NCBI RefSeq assembly: GCF_008189685.1
Contig: NZ_CP043312.1
Location: 248,001-312,000 of the forward strand
Reading direction: 5' to 3'
Length of the DNA stretch: 64,000 nt
DNA from: Candidatus Sneabacter namystus
Lineage (GTDB): Bacteria > Pseudomonadota > Alphaproteobacteria > Rickettsiales > Rickettsiaceae
This document shows positions 34,708 through 43,815 of the stretch, in pieces. The position numbers and the translations under genes are program-made. Position 1 is the first letter of the stretch; each line of letters opens with the position of its first letter. The notes under the pieces are model-generated. The model was not told where the DNA came from and searched no databases. It saw only the letters and a program-made list of their open reading frames with translations.

Positions 34708-35409
34708 TTAAGATTTAAGTATTTTGTGTAAATGCTTGTCCGAAGAATTTTTATCTCTAACAATTGAAGTGTGTATTTGTAAATTTTTTAAATGTTCAAA
34801 TATCAGATTTTTTAACTCAGGTAGCTTACCTCGCATAAAATGATCTCCATTTTCAACTGTTACATATTGCACATTTGAGTCTTCGTTTGATACGATTGGA
34901 TCGAAGAATTTTCGAACTTCTTCTTCTTCTGTTACACTATCCATTGTACCTTGTACAACCAATCCAGTTATTGGAAATCTAGGAAAGAAAGAGAAATCAT
35001 ATTTAGTGATTGGTGGAGAGATAGAGATAAAATGCGATACTTCTGGTCTTCTCATTGTCAATTGCATAGCTATAAAGCTTCCAAATGAAAAACCGCATAC
35101 ACAAATATTACTAGCAGAAGGATGATGGTTTTCTAGCCAATCCAGAGCCGCTGCGGCATCTGTTAATTCTCCTACTCCATCTTCAAATTGACCTTGTGAT
35201 TTTCCTACTCCTCTAGAGTTGATAGCAAGCACAGAGTAATCATTCTCTAATAAAGCATCTTTCATGGTTTGCACTACCGGATCGTTGAGTGATCCTCCAA
35301 ATAAGGGGTGAGAATGTAAAACAAGAGCAACTTTTTCTGTATTTGAGGAAGCCTTGTATAGCCTACCTTCTATTCTTCCTACAGGCCCATAAAAAAAAAG
35401 TTCAGACAT
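34708..35409 (-). CDS. Alpha/beta hydrolase
   Basis: Serine hydrolase of the small bacterial type (about 233 residues). The oxyanion segment HSHPLFGGSLNDPVV, the nucleophile elbow GFSFGSF (serine near 104), GTMDSV and the histidine in ENGDHFMRG match a family common in alphaproteobacteria, sometimes annotated as a dienelactone-hydrolase-like esterase. The substrate is unknown. The start at MSELFFYGP (35409) is favoured over an ATG three codons earlier. It heads the hydrolase-grpE-DUF2066 group. Confidence 0.85.
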   Translation of the reverse strand: MSELFFYGPVGRIEGRLYKASSNTEKVALVLHSHPLFGGSLNDPVVQTMKDALLENDYSVLAINSRGVGKSQGQFEDGVGELTDAAAALDWLENHHPSASNICVCGFSFGSFIAMQLTMRRPEVSHFISISPPITKYDFSFFPRFPITGLVVQGTMDSVTEEEEVRKFFDPIVSNEDSNVQYVTVENGDHFMRGKLPELKNLIFEHLKNLQIHTSIVRDKNSSDKHLHKILKS

Positions 35410-35638
35410 CTTATACAAGCACTTGAATTGACAAACAGATAATACTTACAAATTGGCTGACATTTACCAAATTGACGCGTAGAATTCTAACAGAATATTT
35501 ACTCACCCTCAACTCAAATTGCTTCGCTTTTTACCTTTATATTAAGGCGTAGCATTGTTATCATCTTGTCTATTATCAAATTAATGCTTTGTGATTTAGT
35601 GGGCAAATAGCGCAATCTGAGTAAATTAGTACAAGTTT
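35410..35638. promoter_or_regulatory. Divergent promoter region of the isc cluster
   Basis: A rightward promoter candidate consists of TTGACG at 35472-35477 and TATTTA at 35496-35501 (18-base spacer), about 140 bases before the first isc gene. The spacer contains a perfect ten-base palindrome TAGAATTCTA at 35480-35489, where a repressor could bind. No iscR gene is in the window. Confidence 0.35.
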
Positions 35639-36745
35639 ATGAAGAAAAAAGTTATATATTTGGATTACAATTCTACTTCTCCATGCATTGATTGGTATGA
35701 TAGCATGAAGGAAATCATGCTATTTCCTTTAAATCCCTCATCTATTCATTATTTTGGAAGGTTTGCCAAAGGGGTGTTGGAAAATGCTAGAAGGGAAATA
35801 TTACAAACATTGGGTTTGAATATACGAGAATATTCTTTAGTTTTTACAAGTTCTGGGACGGAAGCAAATAATATTGCTGTAAATAGTTGTAGTAACGCTT
35901 ACGCTCTTGCTACAGATCATGCTTCTACATTGCGATGTATTGAAGATACAAGTCGTATTATACCTGTGACATGTAAAGGTATCGTTGATCTCGATTTGTT
36001 AAAAATACTGCTAAAAGGAAGGGGTGATAAACCTCTAGTGTGTGTTTCGTTAGCAAATAGTGAAACCGGTGTTGTGCAACCAATAAGAGATATTGTAAGC
36101 GTTGCAAAGTCGCATGATGCACTTGTGCATGTTGATTGTGTTCAATGTGTAGGCAAGCTGAATGTACAATTTTCAGATTTAGATTGTGATAGCATGTCTA
36201 TTTCTTCTCATAAAATAGGCGGCATGGCAGGCATTGGTGCACTAATTTTTCGAAAGAATTTTTCTATAAAAACTTATACAAAGGGTGGTGGACAAGAATT
36301 TGGTATTAGATCCGGTACAGAAAGCGTTTTACATGCTGCAATTTTTTCTCAGGCCTTGAGTAAAGCTGTGAATAATGTACGCAATTACATGCAGCATGTA
36401 AGTAAATTGAGAGATATTATGGAAAATTTGATTTCTCAGGTGTGTGAAAATGTAAAATTTTGGTGTCAAGATATGGAAAGATTACCTAATACTTCTTGCA
36501 TTATGATGCCATATGTGGACGCTAAAATTCAAGTTATGAGATTTGATATGCTTGGTTTTGCGGTAAGCATGGGTTCTGCTTGTTCTTCTGGCAGTATGAC
36601 ATATTCACATGTATTGAAGGCTATGCAATTGAGCGAGGATGAAATCCGTAGTTCGATTAGAGTGAGTCTTGGATACGATACCACAGAAGAGCATATTGTT
36701 GAGTTTGTAAAAGCCTGGGAAGTCGTATACAATCAGCGTGGTTGA
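35639..36745 (+). CDS. Cysteine desulfurase paralogue (NifS/IscS-like)
   Basis: PLP-dependent class V aminotransferase, 368 residues. It has the cofactor lysine in SISSHKIGG, the catalytic cysteine in GSACSSGS, and the substrate-binding GIRSGTE. N-terminal DYNSTSP corresponds to the usual DxxAT(T)P. It is more divergent and shorter than the following IscS. A tandem pair of desulfurases before iscU is a recognised Rickettsiales arrangement. Whether it supplies sulfur for clusters, tRNA thiolation or another sink cannot be decided here. ATG at 35639. Confidence 0.9.
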   Translation: MKKKVIYLDYNSTSPCIDWYDSMKEIMLFPLNPSSIHYFGRFAKGVLENARREILQTLGLNIREYSLVFTSSGTEANNIAVNSCSNAYALATDHASTLRCIEDTSRIIPVTCKGIVDLDLLKILLKGRGDKPLVCVSLANSETGVVQPIRDIVSVAKSHDALVHVDCVQCVGKLNVQFSDLDCDSMSISSHKIGGMAGIGALIFRKNFSIKTYTKGGGQEFGIRSGTESVLHAAIFSQALSKAVNNVRNYMQHVSKLRDIMENLISQVCENVKFWCQDMERLPNTSCIMMPYVDAKIQVMRFDMLGFAVSMGSACSSGSMTYSHVLKAMQLSEDEIRSSIRVSLGYDTTEEHIVEFVKAWEVVYNQRG

Positions 36746-36769
36746 AGTCACCTATTTTAGGTTTATTTC

Positions 36770-38026
36770 GTGATTCTTGAAGAGTTGGAAGATCGTCTAA
36801 CAAGGGCTAATAGGTTGCCTATATATATGGATTATCAGTCTACTACTCCTTTAGCTCCAGGAGTACTGGATGTTATGATGCCTTTTTTTGTTGGTAAATT
36901 TGGTAATCCTCATTCTAAGACACATGTTTTTGGTCATGCAGCAGAAAATGTGATAGAACCTGCAAGAACAGCAGTGGCAGATGTTATAGGAGCAAGGTCA
37001 AAAGAAATAGTTTTTACTTCGGGCGCAACGGAGGCAAATAACATGGCAATAAAAGGTGTTGCTTATTTTTATCGTGGGAAAAAGAACCATATAGTTGTTT
37101 TGCAAACGGAGCACAAGTGCGTTATGGAAACTTGCAGATTTTTAGAACATGAAGGATGGGAGGTTAGTTATGTCCCAGTTCAAACAAACGGTCTAGTTGA
37201 TTTAAATGTTTTGGAATCTTCTATCAGGCAAGATACAGTAATCGTTTCTGTTATGGCTATTAATAACGAAACAGGAGTAATCCAACCGCTAGAGGAAATA
37301 GGGAAAATTTGTAGACGTAAAGGTACATTTTTTCATTCTGATATTGCTCAAGCTTTTGGAAAAATACCTATTGATGTCGAAAAATTGAACTTAGATTTGG
37401 CTAGCATTTCTTCTCATAAAATTTATGGACCAAAAGGTATAGGAGCTTTGTATGTTAGAAGAAGGGCTCCTAGAGTAAGGATTGTTCCAGTGATTCATGG
37501 TGGTGGTCAGGAGTATGGGATGCGATCAGGAACGTTGTCTCCTGCGCTTGTTGTAGGTTTTGGTGAAGCTGCAAGGATTGCTCTTGCTAATATGTACCAA
37601 GATTCAGAGCACGTAAAACTGCTATACAAGACATTCACCGACATTGTAACATCTAACATTCCTGAGGTTGTAATCAATGGTGACTTGCATTCGAGATATT
37701 ACGGAAATGCTAATGTGAGTTTTGCATACGTTGAAGGTGAGTCGCTTATACTTGCTATGAGAAATTGTGTGGCTGTCTCTTCTGGTTCTGCATGTACTTC
37801 AGGTTCTTTGGAGTCTTCTTATGTATTACGAGCTATGGGCGTGAGAGAAGATTTAGCTCACACATCTATACGTTTTGGATTTGGTAGATACACATCTTTG
37901 GAAGAGGTGGAATACGTAGCGAAAAAACTTATTCCAGAAGTGGAGAGACTTAGACAGATGAGTCCTTTATGGGAGATGGTGAAAGAAGGTGTGGATTTGA
38001 ACACAGTTCAGTGGTCTTCTCATTAA
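36770..38026 (+). CDS. iscS: Cysteine desulfurase IscS
   Basis: Removes sulfur from cysteine for iron-sulfur cluster assembly. Motifs are [27 protein letters not shown], the PLP lysine in [23 protein letters not shown] and the mobile-loop cysteine in [16 protein letters not shown]. The length (418 residues) and the C-terminus match housekeeping IscS closely. The start is a GTG at 36770. iscU follows 77 bases downstream. Confidence 0.96.
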   Translation: MILEELEDRLTRANRLPIYMDYQSTTPLAPGVLDVMMPFFVGKFGNPHSKTHVFGHAAENVIEPARTAVADVIGARSKEIVFTSGATEANNMAIKGVAYFYRGKKNHIVVLQTEHKCVMETCRFLEHEGWEVSYVPVQTNGLVDLNVLESSIRQDTVIVSVMAINNETGVIQPLEEIGKICRRKGTFFHSDIAQAFGKIPIDVEKLNLDLASISSHKIYGPKGIGALYVRRRAPRVRIVPVIHGGGQEYGMRSGTLSPALVVGFGEAARIALANMYQDSEHVKLLYKTFTDIVTSNIPEVVINGDLHSRYYGNANVSFAYVEGESLILAMRNCVAVSSGSACTSGSLESSYVLRAMGVREDLAHTSIRFGFGRYTSLEEVEYVAKKLIPEVERLRQMSPLWEMVKEGVDLNTVQWSSH

Positions 38027-38103
38027 TTAGTGCGCTGTATTTTTTGCTAATGTGTATATGTGGTGATATAATCTCCCATATTAACTCGTTTCCGTGTAGC
38101 ATT

Positions 38104-38499
38104 ATGGCATATAGCAAGAATATTTTGGAGCACTACGATAATCCGAAAAATGTTGGTTCTTTGGATAAAAGTCTCAAAGATGTTGGTACAGGATTAGTTG
38201 GAGCTCCCGTGTGTGGTGATGTTTTACAGTTACAGATAAAGGTGAAAGAAGGTATCATCGTTGATGCTAAATTTAAAACTTTTGGTTGTGGATCAGCAAT
38301 AGCTGCTAGTTCTTTGGTAACAGAATGGTTGATTGGCGCTACTGTAGATGATGCAAATGCGATAAAAAATACTCAAATAGCTCAAGATCTTTCTCTTCCG
38401 CCTGTGAAATTACACTGTTCTTTATTAGCTGAGGAAGCCATTAAAGCTGCTGTTGACGACTATATGTCAAAACAGAAAAATGAAGGAAGTGATAAGTAA
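38104..38499 (+). CDS. iscU: Iron-sulfur cluster scaffold IscU
   Basis: Scaffold on which [2Fe-2S] clusters are built. It is near-canonical: MAYSKNILEHYDNPKNVGS, the three ligand cysteines in GAPVCGDV, TFGCGSAIA and LHCSLLAEEA, and the LPPVK motif recognised by the HscA chaperone. The length of 131 residues is normal. I use the ATG at 38104 because homology begins there. It overlaps iscA by 20 bases. Confidence 0.97.
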   Translation: MAYSKNILEHYDNPKNVGSLDKSLKDVGTGLVGAPVCGDVLQLQIKVKEGIIVDAKFKTFGCGSAIAASSLVTEWLIGATVDDANAIKNTQIAQDLSLPPVKLHCSLLAEEAIKAAVDDYMSKQKNEGSDK

Positions 38500-38827
38500 A
38501 GGGCCAATATTGCACGTAAGTGAAAGGGCTGTTAATCGAATAAAAGAATTATTATTGCAAGATGATATGGCTTGTGGAGTAAGGGTTGGAGTACAGCGTG
38601 GTGGATGTTCAGGTTTTTCTTATTCTGTTGATTATGCTTATTCTAAAAGTGATTTTGATGAGGTTGTTTTGGCAGGTGATGTGAGTGTTTTTATTGATAA
38701 GAAGGCTATTTTTTTTCTTTTAGGTGCTGTTATGGACTATGTGCAGCATAAATTTAGCTCTAGCTTTATTTTTATGAATCCAAAAGAAAAGATAAAGTGT
38801 GGGTGTGGGAGGTCATTTTCAGTTTAA
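38480..38827 (+). CDS. iscA: Iron-sulfur cluster assembly protein IscA
   Basis: A-type carrier that passes clusters to target enzymes. The three cysteines lie in RGGCSGFSY and KCGCGRSF, as in all A-type proteins. The length of 115 residues from the ATG at 38480 is normal; a longer start within iscU is unlikely. It is encoded between iscU and hscB. Confidence 0.93.
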   Translation: MKEVISKGPILHVSERAVNRIKELLLQDDMACGVRVGVQRGGCSGFSYSVDYAYSKSDFDEVVLAGDVSVFIDKKAIFFLLGAVMDYVQHKFSSSFIFMNPKEKIKCGCGRSFSV

Positions 38828-38878
38828 AAATCGGTCAAATGGTGTGTGTTTGATGGACGTTTGGTAGGGTGTTTAAGT

Positions 38879-39391
38879 ATGAAAGATATGAATTACTTTG
38901 AAGTGCTTGGTTTTTCTATAAGGTTTGGTATTGATGATGATGAATTGGAAGAGCGTTACATGAAACTGCAAGAACAATTTCATCCAGATAAGGCTACTAC
39001 TGCGCAAGAGAGAAGAGCTTTTCTTAGCATGTCCTTAAGTGTCAATACTGCGTATCGTAATCTTAAGGATATATTTTCAAGAGCACGGCATATATTACAA
39101 TTAAAAGGTGTAGATATGGCACATTATAGCTCTAGCCGTATGTGTAATTTGTTGGAAGACATGCTAAATGATAATCTGGAAATGGAAAAAATACACGACA
39201 TAGATTCGTTGAAAATTTTTATAAAAGAGAAAAAGGAAGAGAAAATCAATGTGTTAAGTTGCATGGCGCGTGCATTTGAAGAGGATGATATAGACTTATT
39301 TGCTGTTTATACAGCGCACTTTAATTATTTAACGAATATTTTATCATTGTCTGATAAAAAGCAATCTCTTCTCTCAATTTCTTCTGATTAG
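38879..39391 (+). CDS. hscB: J-domain co-chaperone HscB
   Basis: Delivers IscU to its Hsp70 partner. The J domain occupies residues 1-75 with the HPD motif in QEQFHPDKATT; a three-helix C-terminal domain for IscU binding follows (LEDMLNDNLEMEKI). At 170 residues from the ATG at 38879 it is normal. hscA and ferredoxin genes, which usually follow, are absent here; the next gene (rnd) is on the other strand and overlaps by 4 bases. Confidence 0.88.
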   Translation: MKDMNYFEVLGFSIRFGIDDDELEERYMKLQEQFHPDKATTAQERRAFLSMSLSVNTAYRNLKDIFSRARHILQLKGVDMAHYSSSRMCNLLEDMLNDNLEMEKIHDIDSLKIFIKEKKEEKINVLSCMARAFEEDDIDLFAVYTAHFNYLTNILSLSDKKQSLLSISSD

Positions 39392-40047
39392 ATTTGTTTA
39401 TTTTTTTCTGAGTAAGCAAAGATGTCGTTATTATGCCACCCCATCAAATCTAACTTTATTCTCCATTTTAGAGATTGAAAGATATCGTGCGTAAGGTCAG
39501 TTCTATTTTCTCTTATCAGCATTTCAGATAATATCTTTCGAATTTCATGCAAATAGAGAACATCATTTGCAGCATAGGCTATTTGTTCTTTTGAAAGATT
39601 ATCTTTACCCCAATCAGATGTCTGTTGCTGTTTTGAAATTTGTATTCCCAGTAATTCTCTACATAATTCTCTTAGTGAATGAGATTCCGTGTACGTTCTT
39701 GCCATTCTAGATGCTATTTTAGTGCAGAAAACTTGTTTAATATTTATTCCAAGATAGTGCTGTATAATTGCTAAATCAAATCTTGCGAAGTGGAATATCA
39801 TCGTTCTGTTGGTATCGCATAAAAGTTTCTTTAAATTTGGTGCTTCATAGTTTTGATCTTTGTCAAATTGTATGAGGCATATCTGCCTATTTTCATCGCA
39901 GAGTTGCACAACACATAGTCTATCTCGTGCAAAAGATAAACCCATTGCCTCTGTATCTATTGCTATATCCCCTGTCATTTGCAAATCTTCTGGGATATCA
40001 TTTTTTACTAATAGGATTGAATGACCTTTATGTCTTATGTAATTCAT
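39388..40047 (-). CDS. Ribonuclease D-like 3'-5' exonuclease
   Basis: DEDDy exonuclease. The metal ligands appear in AIDTEAMGL, FHFARFDLAI and the tyrosine motif YAANDVLYL. At 219 residues it lacks the C-terminal HRDC domains of full-length RNase D, the short form common in alphaproteobacteria. Its likely role is trimming the 3' ends of tRNA or other stable RNA. It overlaps ftsB by 4 bases and is the last gene of the uppS-cdsA-ftsB-rnd group. Confidence 0.9.
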   Translation of the reverse strand: MNYIRHKGHSILLVKNDIPEDLQMTGDIAIDTEAMGLSFARDRLCVVQLCDENRQICLIQFDKDQNYEAPNLKKLLCDTNRTMIFHFARFDLAIIQHYLGINIKQVFCTKIASRMARTYTESHSLRELCRELLGIQISKQQQTSDWGKDNLSKEQIAYAANDVLYLHEIRKILSEMLIRENRTDLTHDIFQSLKWRIKLDLMGWHNNDIFAYSEKNKQI

Positions 40048-40385
40048 TGTACATTTTTCAAGTTCTTACTTACTTTGCCATTGATAGTTTTACTAGGGAT
40101 GACAATGACTTCATCATTTTTGGACATGTCAAGAATTTTCCTTGCTTGTTCTTCCAAAAAATCTAAATCTAGGGATGATGTTTGCAGTAGCTCAATTTTA
40201 TTCTCTAGAGATATGCGTTTCATTTTCAGCATTTCTAAATACTCAGAATTTTTATCTATTTCTTTGTGTAATTGCACATAAGATACTAATCCTCTTTTAC
40301 AATACATAAGATGAAAAAATATAAGAAAAAAAGACATAGCAATTGTTATTATTACTGCTAATTTTGTCTTGGTAGTATTTTTCAT
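40044..40385 (-). CDS. Septum formation protein FtsB/DivIC
   Basis: Bitopic division protein of 113 residues. One N-terminal membrane segment (about 8-27) is followed by a periplasmic coiled coil (LHKEIDKNSEYLEMLKMKRI) and the conserved LDLDFLEEQARKIL. It links FtsQ and FtsL in the divisome. It overlaps cdsA and rnd by 4 bases on each side. Confidence 0.82.
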   Translation of the reverse strand: MKNTTKTKLAVIITIAMSFFLIFFHLMYCKRGLVSYVQLHKEIDKNSEYLEMLKMKRISLENKIELLQTSSLDLDFLEEQARKILDMSKNDEVIVIPSKTINGKVSKNLKNVQ

Positions 40386-41053
40386 GTTTTTATGTATTGA
40401 GAAAGTGTTTGAAAATCAAAAGACCCAATTATGTAGCAGCATAGTAGAACAAACGGTGCAGATAAAATAGAGCTATCAAATCTATCTAAGAATCCTCCAT
40501 GTCCTGGTATAAAATCGCCACTATCTTTTACTCCAAACTTTCTTTTAAATGCCGACATAGCTAAATCTCCTATTTGTGCTATCACAGCAAAAGAGGCAAA
40601 TATAGATAATGCTATAGCACAATTTCTTACATTCATCCTAACTATAGGAACATTATAACTGAATACGTAAAGTAAAATTACGCAACATGTTACAATTCCT
40701 ACGCAAAAACCTGACCATGTTTTCTTGGGCGTTATACGTACTGCAAGTTTTGGTCCTTTAAAATACATACCTCCCAGCATTGCTGAAGTATCTACTGACC
40801 ACAGTGTTACAAAGTACAGTATAGACAAAGGAAGTGAATAAAATCTTAAAATGCCAAGAGAAATTGTAGGCAATAAGCATGTAGCAACACCCAAATGAAG
40901 AAGCTTTTTTTTTGTGATATTTTGCCATTCAGTTATCATTCCCGTAAAAATAAATGCTAATAATAGGCAATACAAAATTTTTGAAAATATCAAAGACAGA
41001 ATAGTTACCACGATAACGGCAGCTGAAACAGATCTTAAAATTAGTTGTTGCAT
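40382..41053 (-). CDS. cdsA: Phosphatidate cytidylyltransferase CdsA
   Basis: Multi-pass inner-membrane enzyme that makes CDP-diacylglycerol for phospholipid synthesis. About six membrane segments are visible. The C-terminal signature is intact: GDLAMSAFKRKFGVKDSGDF, then PGHGGFLDRFDS. ITPKKTWSGF is also typical. At 223 residues it is on the short side, missing part of the variable N-terminus. It overlaps uppS by 13 bases. Confidence 0.94.
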   Translation of the reverse strand: MQQLILRSVSAAVIVVTILSLIFSKILYCLLLAFIFTGMITEWQNITKKKLLHLGVATCLLPTISLGILRFYSLPLSILYFVTLWSVDTSAMLGGMYFKGPKLAVRITPKKTWSGFCVGIVTCCVILLYVFSYNVPIVRMNVRNCAIALSIFASFAVIAQIGDLAMSAFKRKFGVKDSGDFIPGHGGFLDRFDSSILSAPFVLLCCYIIGSFDFQTLSQYIKT

Positions 41054-41790
41054 GCTATTGTTTTACTTATATATCTTCCAAATGTTCTTTCTCTTGAAAA
41101 GAAATGCTTCATTGCTGCGTGAAAATGCTCCAATGTAAATTCCGGCCATAACATATCAGAAAAAAATAACTCAGCATATGCAATTTTCCACAGCAAAAAA
41201 TTGCTAATTCTCATATCTCCTCCTGTACGGATGACAAAATCTAGGTTAGGCATTTCCGGAGCGTACAAGTGTTTGTTAAAGTAGTCTACACTTATTTGCG
41301 AAGATAGTGTTTCAAAGCTTACTTTATTTAAGTGCGCATTACTTAACATTGTTTTGAAGCAGTTTAATATTTCTTGTTGCCCTCCGTAATTAAATGCTAC
41401 GTACAGATTAAATTTGGTATTCAGTTTAGTTTCATCTTCTGCTTTTTGTATACTTTTTTGTAGCGAGTTTGGCAATGTGCATAAATCTCCTATAAATTTT
41501 ATTTTTACCCCTTGCCTCAATGACTTTTGTATTTTTCTTTCAATGTATGACTGTACTAAAGAGAACAGAAAATTTATTTGTGAAGTTGGCCTATGGAGAT
41601 TTTCTGAAGAAAGTAGATATATAGACACGTTACGAATTCCATTCTTAAAAGCCTCTTCTAATATCGTTTCTGCTACAATTGCTCCTTTAGAGTAGCCTTT
41701 TTCTATCGACAGACCATTTTTTTTCGCCCATCTTCTGTTTCCGTCCATTATTATTCCTAAGTGATTTAGGGGATTTTTTTCTTCGGACAT
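41041..41790 (-). CDS. uppS: Undecaprenyl diphosphate synthase UppS
   Basis: Cis-prenyltransferase producing the C55 lipid carrier for peptidoglycan and other envelope glycans. The signature GIIMDGNRRWAKKNG with catalytic Asp, the YLLSSENLHRP segment, NYGGQQEIL, DFVIRTGGDMRISNFLLW and ELFFSDMLWPEF are all present. The length of 249 residues is normal. First gene of a leftward unit with cdsA, as in most proteobacteria. Confidence 0.96.
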   Translation of the reverse strand: MSEEKNPLNHLGIIMDGNRRWAKKNGLSIEKGYSKGAIVAETILEEAFKNGIRNVSIYLLSSENLHRPTSQINFLFSLVQSYIERKIQKSLRQGVKIKFIGDLCTLPNSLQKSIQKAEDETKLNTKFNLYVAFNYGGQQEILNCFKTMLSNAHLNKVSFETLSSQISVDYFNKHLYAPEMPNLDFVIRTGGDMRISNFLLWKIAYAELFFSDMLWPEFTLEHFHAAMKHFFSRERTFGRYISKTIACNN

Positions 41791-41797
41791 AACTGTT

Positions 41798-41826
41798 TTG
41801 ACAGAACCAAGTGTGTTATCAGTAAT
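41798..41826 (+). promoter_or_regulatory. Candidate promoter for the aminotransferase gene
   Basis: TTGACA at 41798-41803, a 17-base spacer, then AGTAAT at 41821-41826. A second candidate, TTGTAT at 41891 with TGATAT at 41914, lies closer to the gene. Both are sequence matches only. Confidence 0.3.
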
Positions 41827-41983
41827 CTACTTAATAATCAGTGTAGAGAAGGTCATTATACATTTTGCTTTTCTGCTATGCAAACTTCTCTTGTATTTAA
41901 GAGTATTATTTTATGATATCATCTTTTTTCACAGTATTAAGTAGGTCGGCTTTGATTTGCTTAAATAATTTTACAATTACAAG

Positions 41984-42871
41984 ATGGTATTCATGGGCAG
42001 TGCGATACTTCCATTTATTTGGTTAAATGGTTCAATTATGAGACAGGAAGAGGTTGATATTTCTTGTATGTTTCATCATAGCTTGCATTATGGTAGTGGT
42101 GTTTTTGAAGGAGAGATTTCTTACAATGGTAAGGTTTTTAAGATAGATGATCATACAGATAGATTATTTTCTTCAGCTTCTACATTATTAATGAATATCC
42201 CATTTACAAAGCAACAGATAAAAGATGCCACATATTCCTTAATAGAAAGAAATGGTTACATGGAAAAGAATTGCTATGTAAGGCCGTTTGTGTGGCGTTC
42301 TGACAATTCTTTGAAAGTCAATAGTAGTAATGATGATATGTGTAGTTGTGCTATTGTTCTTAAGGAGCATACTCCTTCTGGGGTACAATCTTCAGTCAAA
42401 TTGACTGTAAGTTCTTGGCAGCGTCCTCATGCAAACTTCACATTGTATCAATGTAAAAGTGCTGGTGGGTATAATGTATCTTTTTTAAGTGCTAGAGAGG
42501 CGGTATTATCTGGATTTGACGATGCTGTTTTACTAGATAGTCTTGGATATGTTAGCGAGGCAAGTACTTCCAACATTTTCTTCATACGAGATGGGGCTAT
42601 TTTCACCCCTAATGCTAACTGCTGTCTTAATGGTATTACGAGGCAAACTGTGTTAGAGATAGCGCTAAATGAAAAGATATCAGCCACACAGTTAAACATA
42701 AAGGAAGAAGAAATAGGTTCTTATGAAGCAGCATTTTTAACTGGGACTTCTCTTGCAATCAAGCCTATTTCTAGCATTTATTTGCCTAGTAGTGGGATTA
42801 ATATCGAATTAAATGCAAAACATGATCTCATAAAGAAGATCTATGACATTTACATATCTATGTTGATTTAA
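41984..42871 (+). CDS. Class IV (branched-chain type) aminotransferase
   Basis: Fold-type IV PLP enzyme, 295 residues, closest in pattern to alphaproteobacterial IlvE: FHHSLHYGSGVFEGE, YVRPFVWRS, the PLP lysine in YQCKSAGGYN, EASTSNIFF and LNGITRQTVLEIA. IlvE interconverts branched-chain amino acids and 2-oxo acids using glutamate. No other branched-chain biosynthesis gene is nearby. Fold-type IV also includes D-amino acid aminotransferases, so with dapA next door a role in supplying cell-wall amino acids should be considered. An ATG three codons in is an alternative start. Confidence 0.87.
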   Translation: MVFMGSAILPFIWLNGSIMRQEEVDISCMFHHSLHYGSGVFEGEISYNGKVFKIDDHTDRLFSSASTLLMNIPFTKQQIKDATYSLIERNGYMEKNCYVRPFVWRSDNSLKVNSSNDDMCSCAIVLKEHTPSGVQSSVKLTVSSWQRPHANFTLYQCKSAGGYNVSFLSAREAVLSGFDDAVLLDSLGYVSEASTSNIFFIRDGAIFTPNANCCLNGITRQTVLEIALNEKISATQLNIKEEEIGSYEAAFLTGTSLAIKPISSIYLPSSGINIELNAKHDLIKKIYDIYISMLI

Positions 42872-42894
42872 TTTCTATGTGATTTAATTTTTTC

Positions 42895-43815
42895 ATGGTT
42901 CAGGAAAATTTTTTTAAAGGCGTATTTACTGCTTTAGTAACTCCCTTTTGTAATGATGCTATAGATTATTTGTCTTTGGAAAAAATTTTAGTTTCTCAGA
43001 TAGAAGCTAAAGTCAATGGGGTTGTTATTGCAGGTTCTACCGGAGAGGGGTTATTGCTTTCGAAAGAGGAATACGATTCTTTGTTAGAGTTTGTAGTAAA
43101 TTTTACCAAAGGTAAGGCAAAAATTGTTGCTTCTTGTACATCTTTACATATCAAGGATACTGTTGCTATGGCTCAACTAAGTCAATGTAAGGGCTTAGAT
43201 GGTATTATGTGTGCCCCACCTCCATATTTACGACTATCGGAAAAGGGTATAATTGAATATTTTAATACTATAAGCAATAACGTAGATATTCCTGTCATGC
43301 TTTACTCTGTACCGCAGCGTGTTGGATATGATTTTTCAGATTTGTGTCTGACACAACTTTCAAAAAATGCTAAAATTCTTGCTATAAAATGTGGCAATGA
43401 ACCTGCCTCTGTTATCCAAAAACTAGGTTGTGAATTATCTGATAAGATTAACTTTTTATGTGGAGAAGATAGACTTACATTAGATTCTTTACTTAAAGGT
43501 GCGTCTGGTTGTGTTAGCGTTGTTTCCAATATGGTGCCACGCGCTGTTGTACATTTATACAATCTTGTTCAGACAGGGGCTATCAAAGAGGCTGATAGAT
43601 TAAACGAGGCATTATCTGATTTGTTTGATTTAGTTACTCTAGAGAATAATCCTGCTGCTATAAAATATTGTTTGTCCGTTTTAGGTATATGTAAAGAAGA
43701 GGTAAGAGAACCTCTCTGTCAGCTGTCGAATAAATCTAAAGAATTTATCCGACTTAATAATGATAAAATGTTCAGATTAGTAATGTCTAAGTATGAGAAA
43801 GGTTGCAGCTATTAA
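42895..43815 (+). CDS. dapA: 4-hydroxy-tetrahydrodipicolinate synthase DapA
   Basis: Condenses pyruvate with aspartate semialdehyde, the first step specific to diaminopimelate. The aldolase barrel has GVFTALVTPF, GSTGEGLLLS, the catalytic tyrosine in MLYSVPQRVG and the Schiff-base lysine in ILAIKCGNEP. The length of 306 residues is normal. It overlaps smpB by 23 bases; I recall dapA-smpB as a conserved pair in Rickettsiales relatives. Confidence 0.95.
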   Translation: MVQENFFKGVFTALVTPFCNDAIDYLSLEKILVSQIEAKVNGVVIAGSTGEGLLLSKEEYDSLLEFVVNFTKGKAKIVASCTSLHIKDTVAMAQLSQCKGLDGIMCAPPPYLRLSEKGIIEYFNTISNNVDIPVMLYSVPQRVGYDFSDLCLTQLSKNAKILAIKCGNEPASVIQKLGCELSDKINFLCGEDRLTLDSLLKGASGCVSVVSNMVPRAVVHLYNLVQTGAIKEADRLNEALSDLFDLVTLENNPAAIKYCLSVLGICKEEVREPLCQLSNKSKEFIRLNNDKMFRLVMSKYEKGCSY

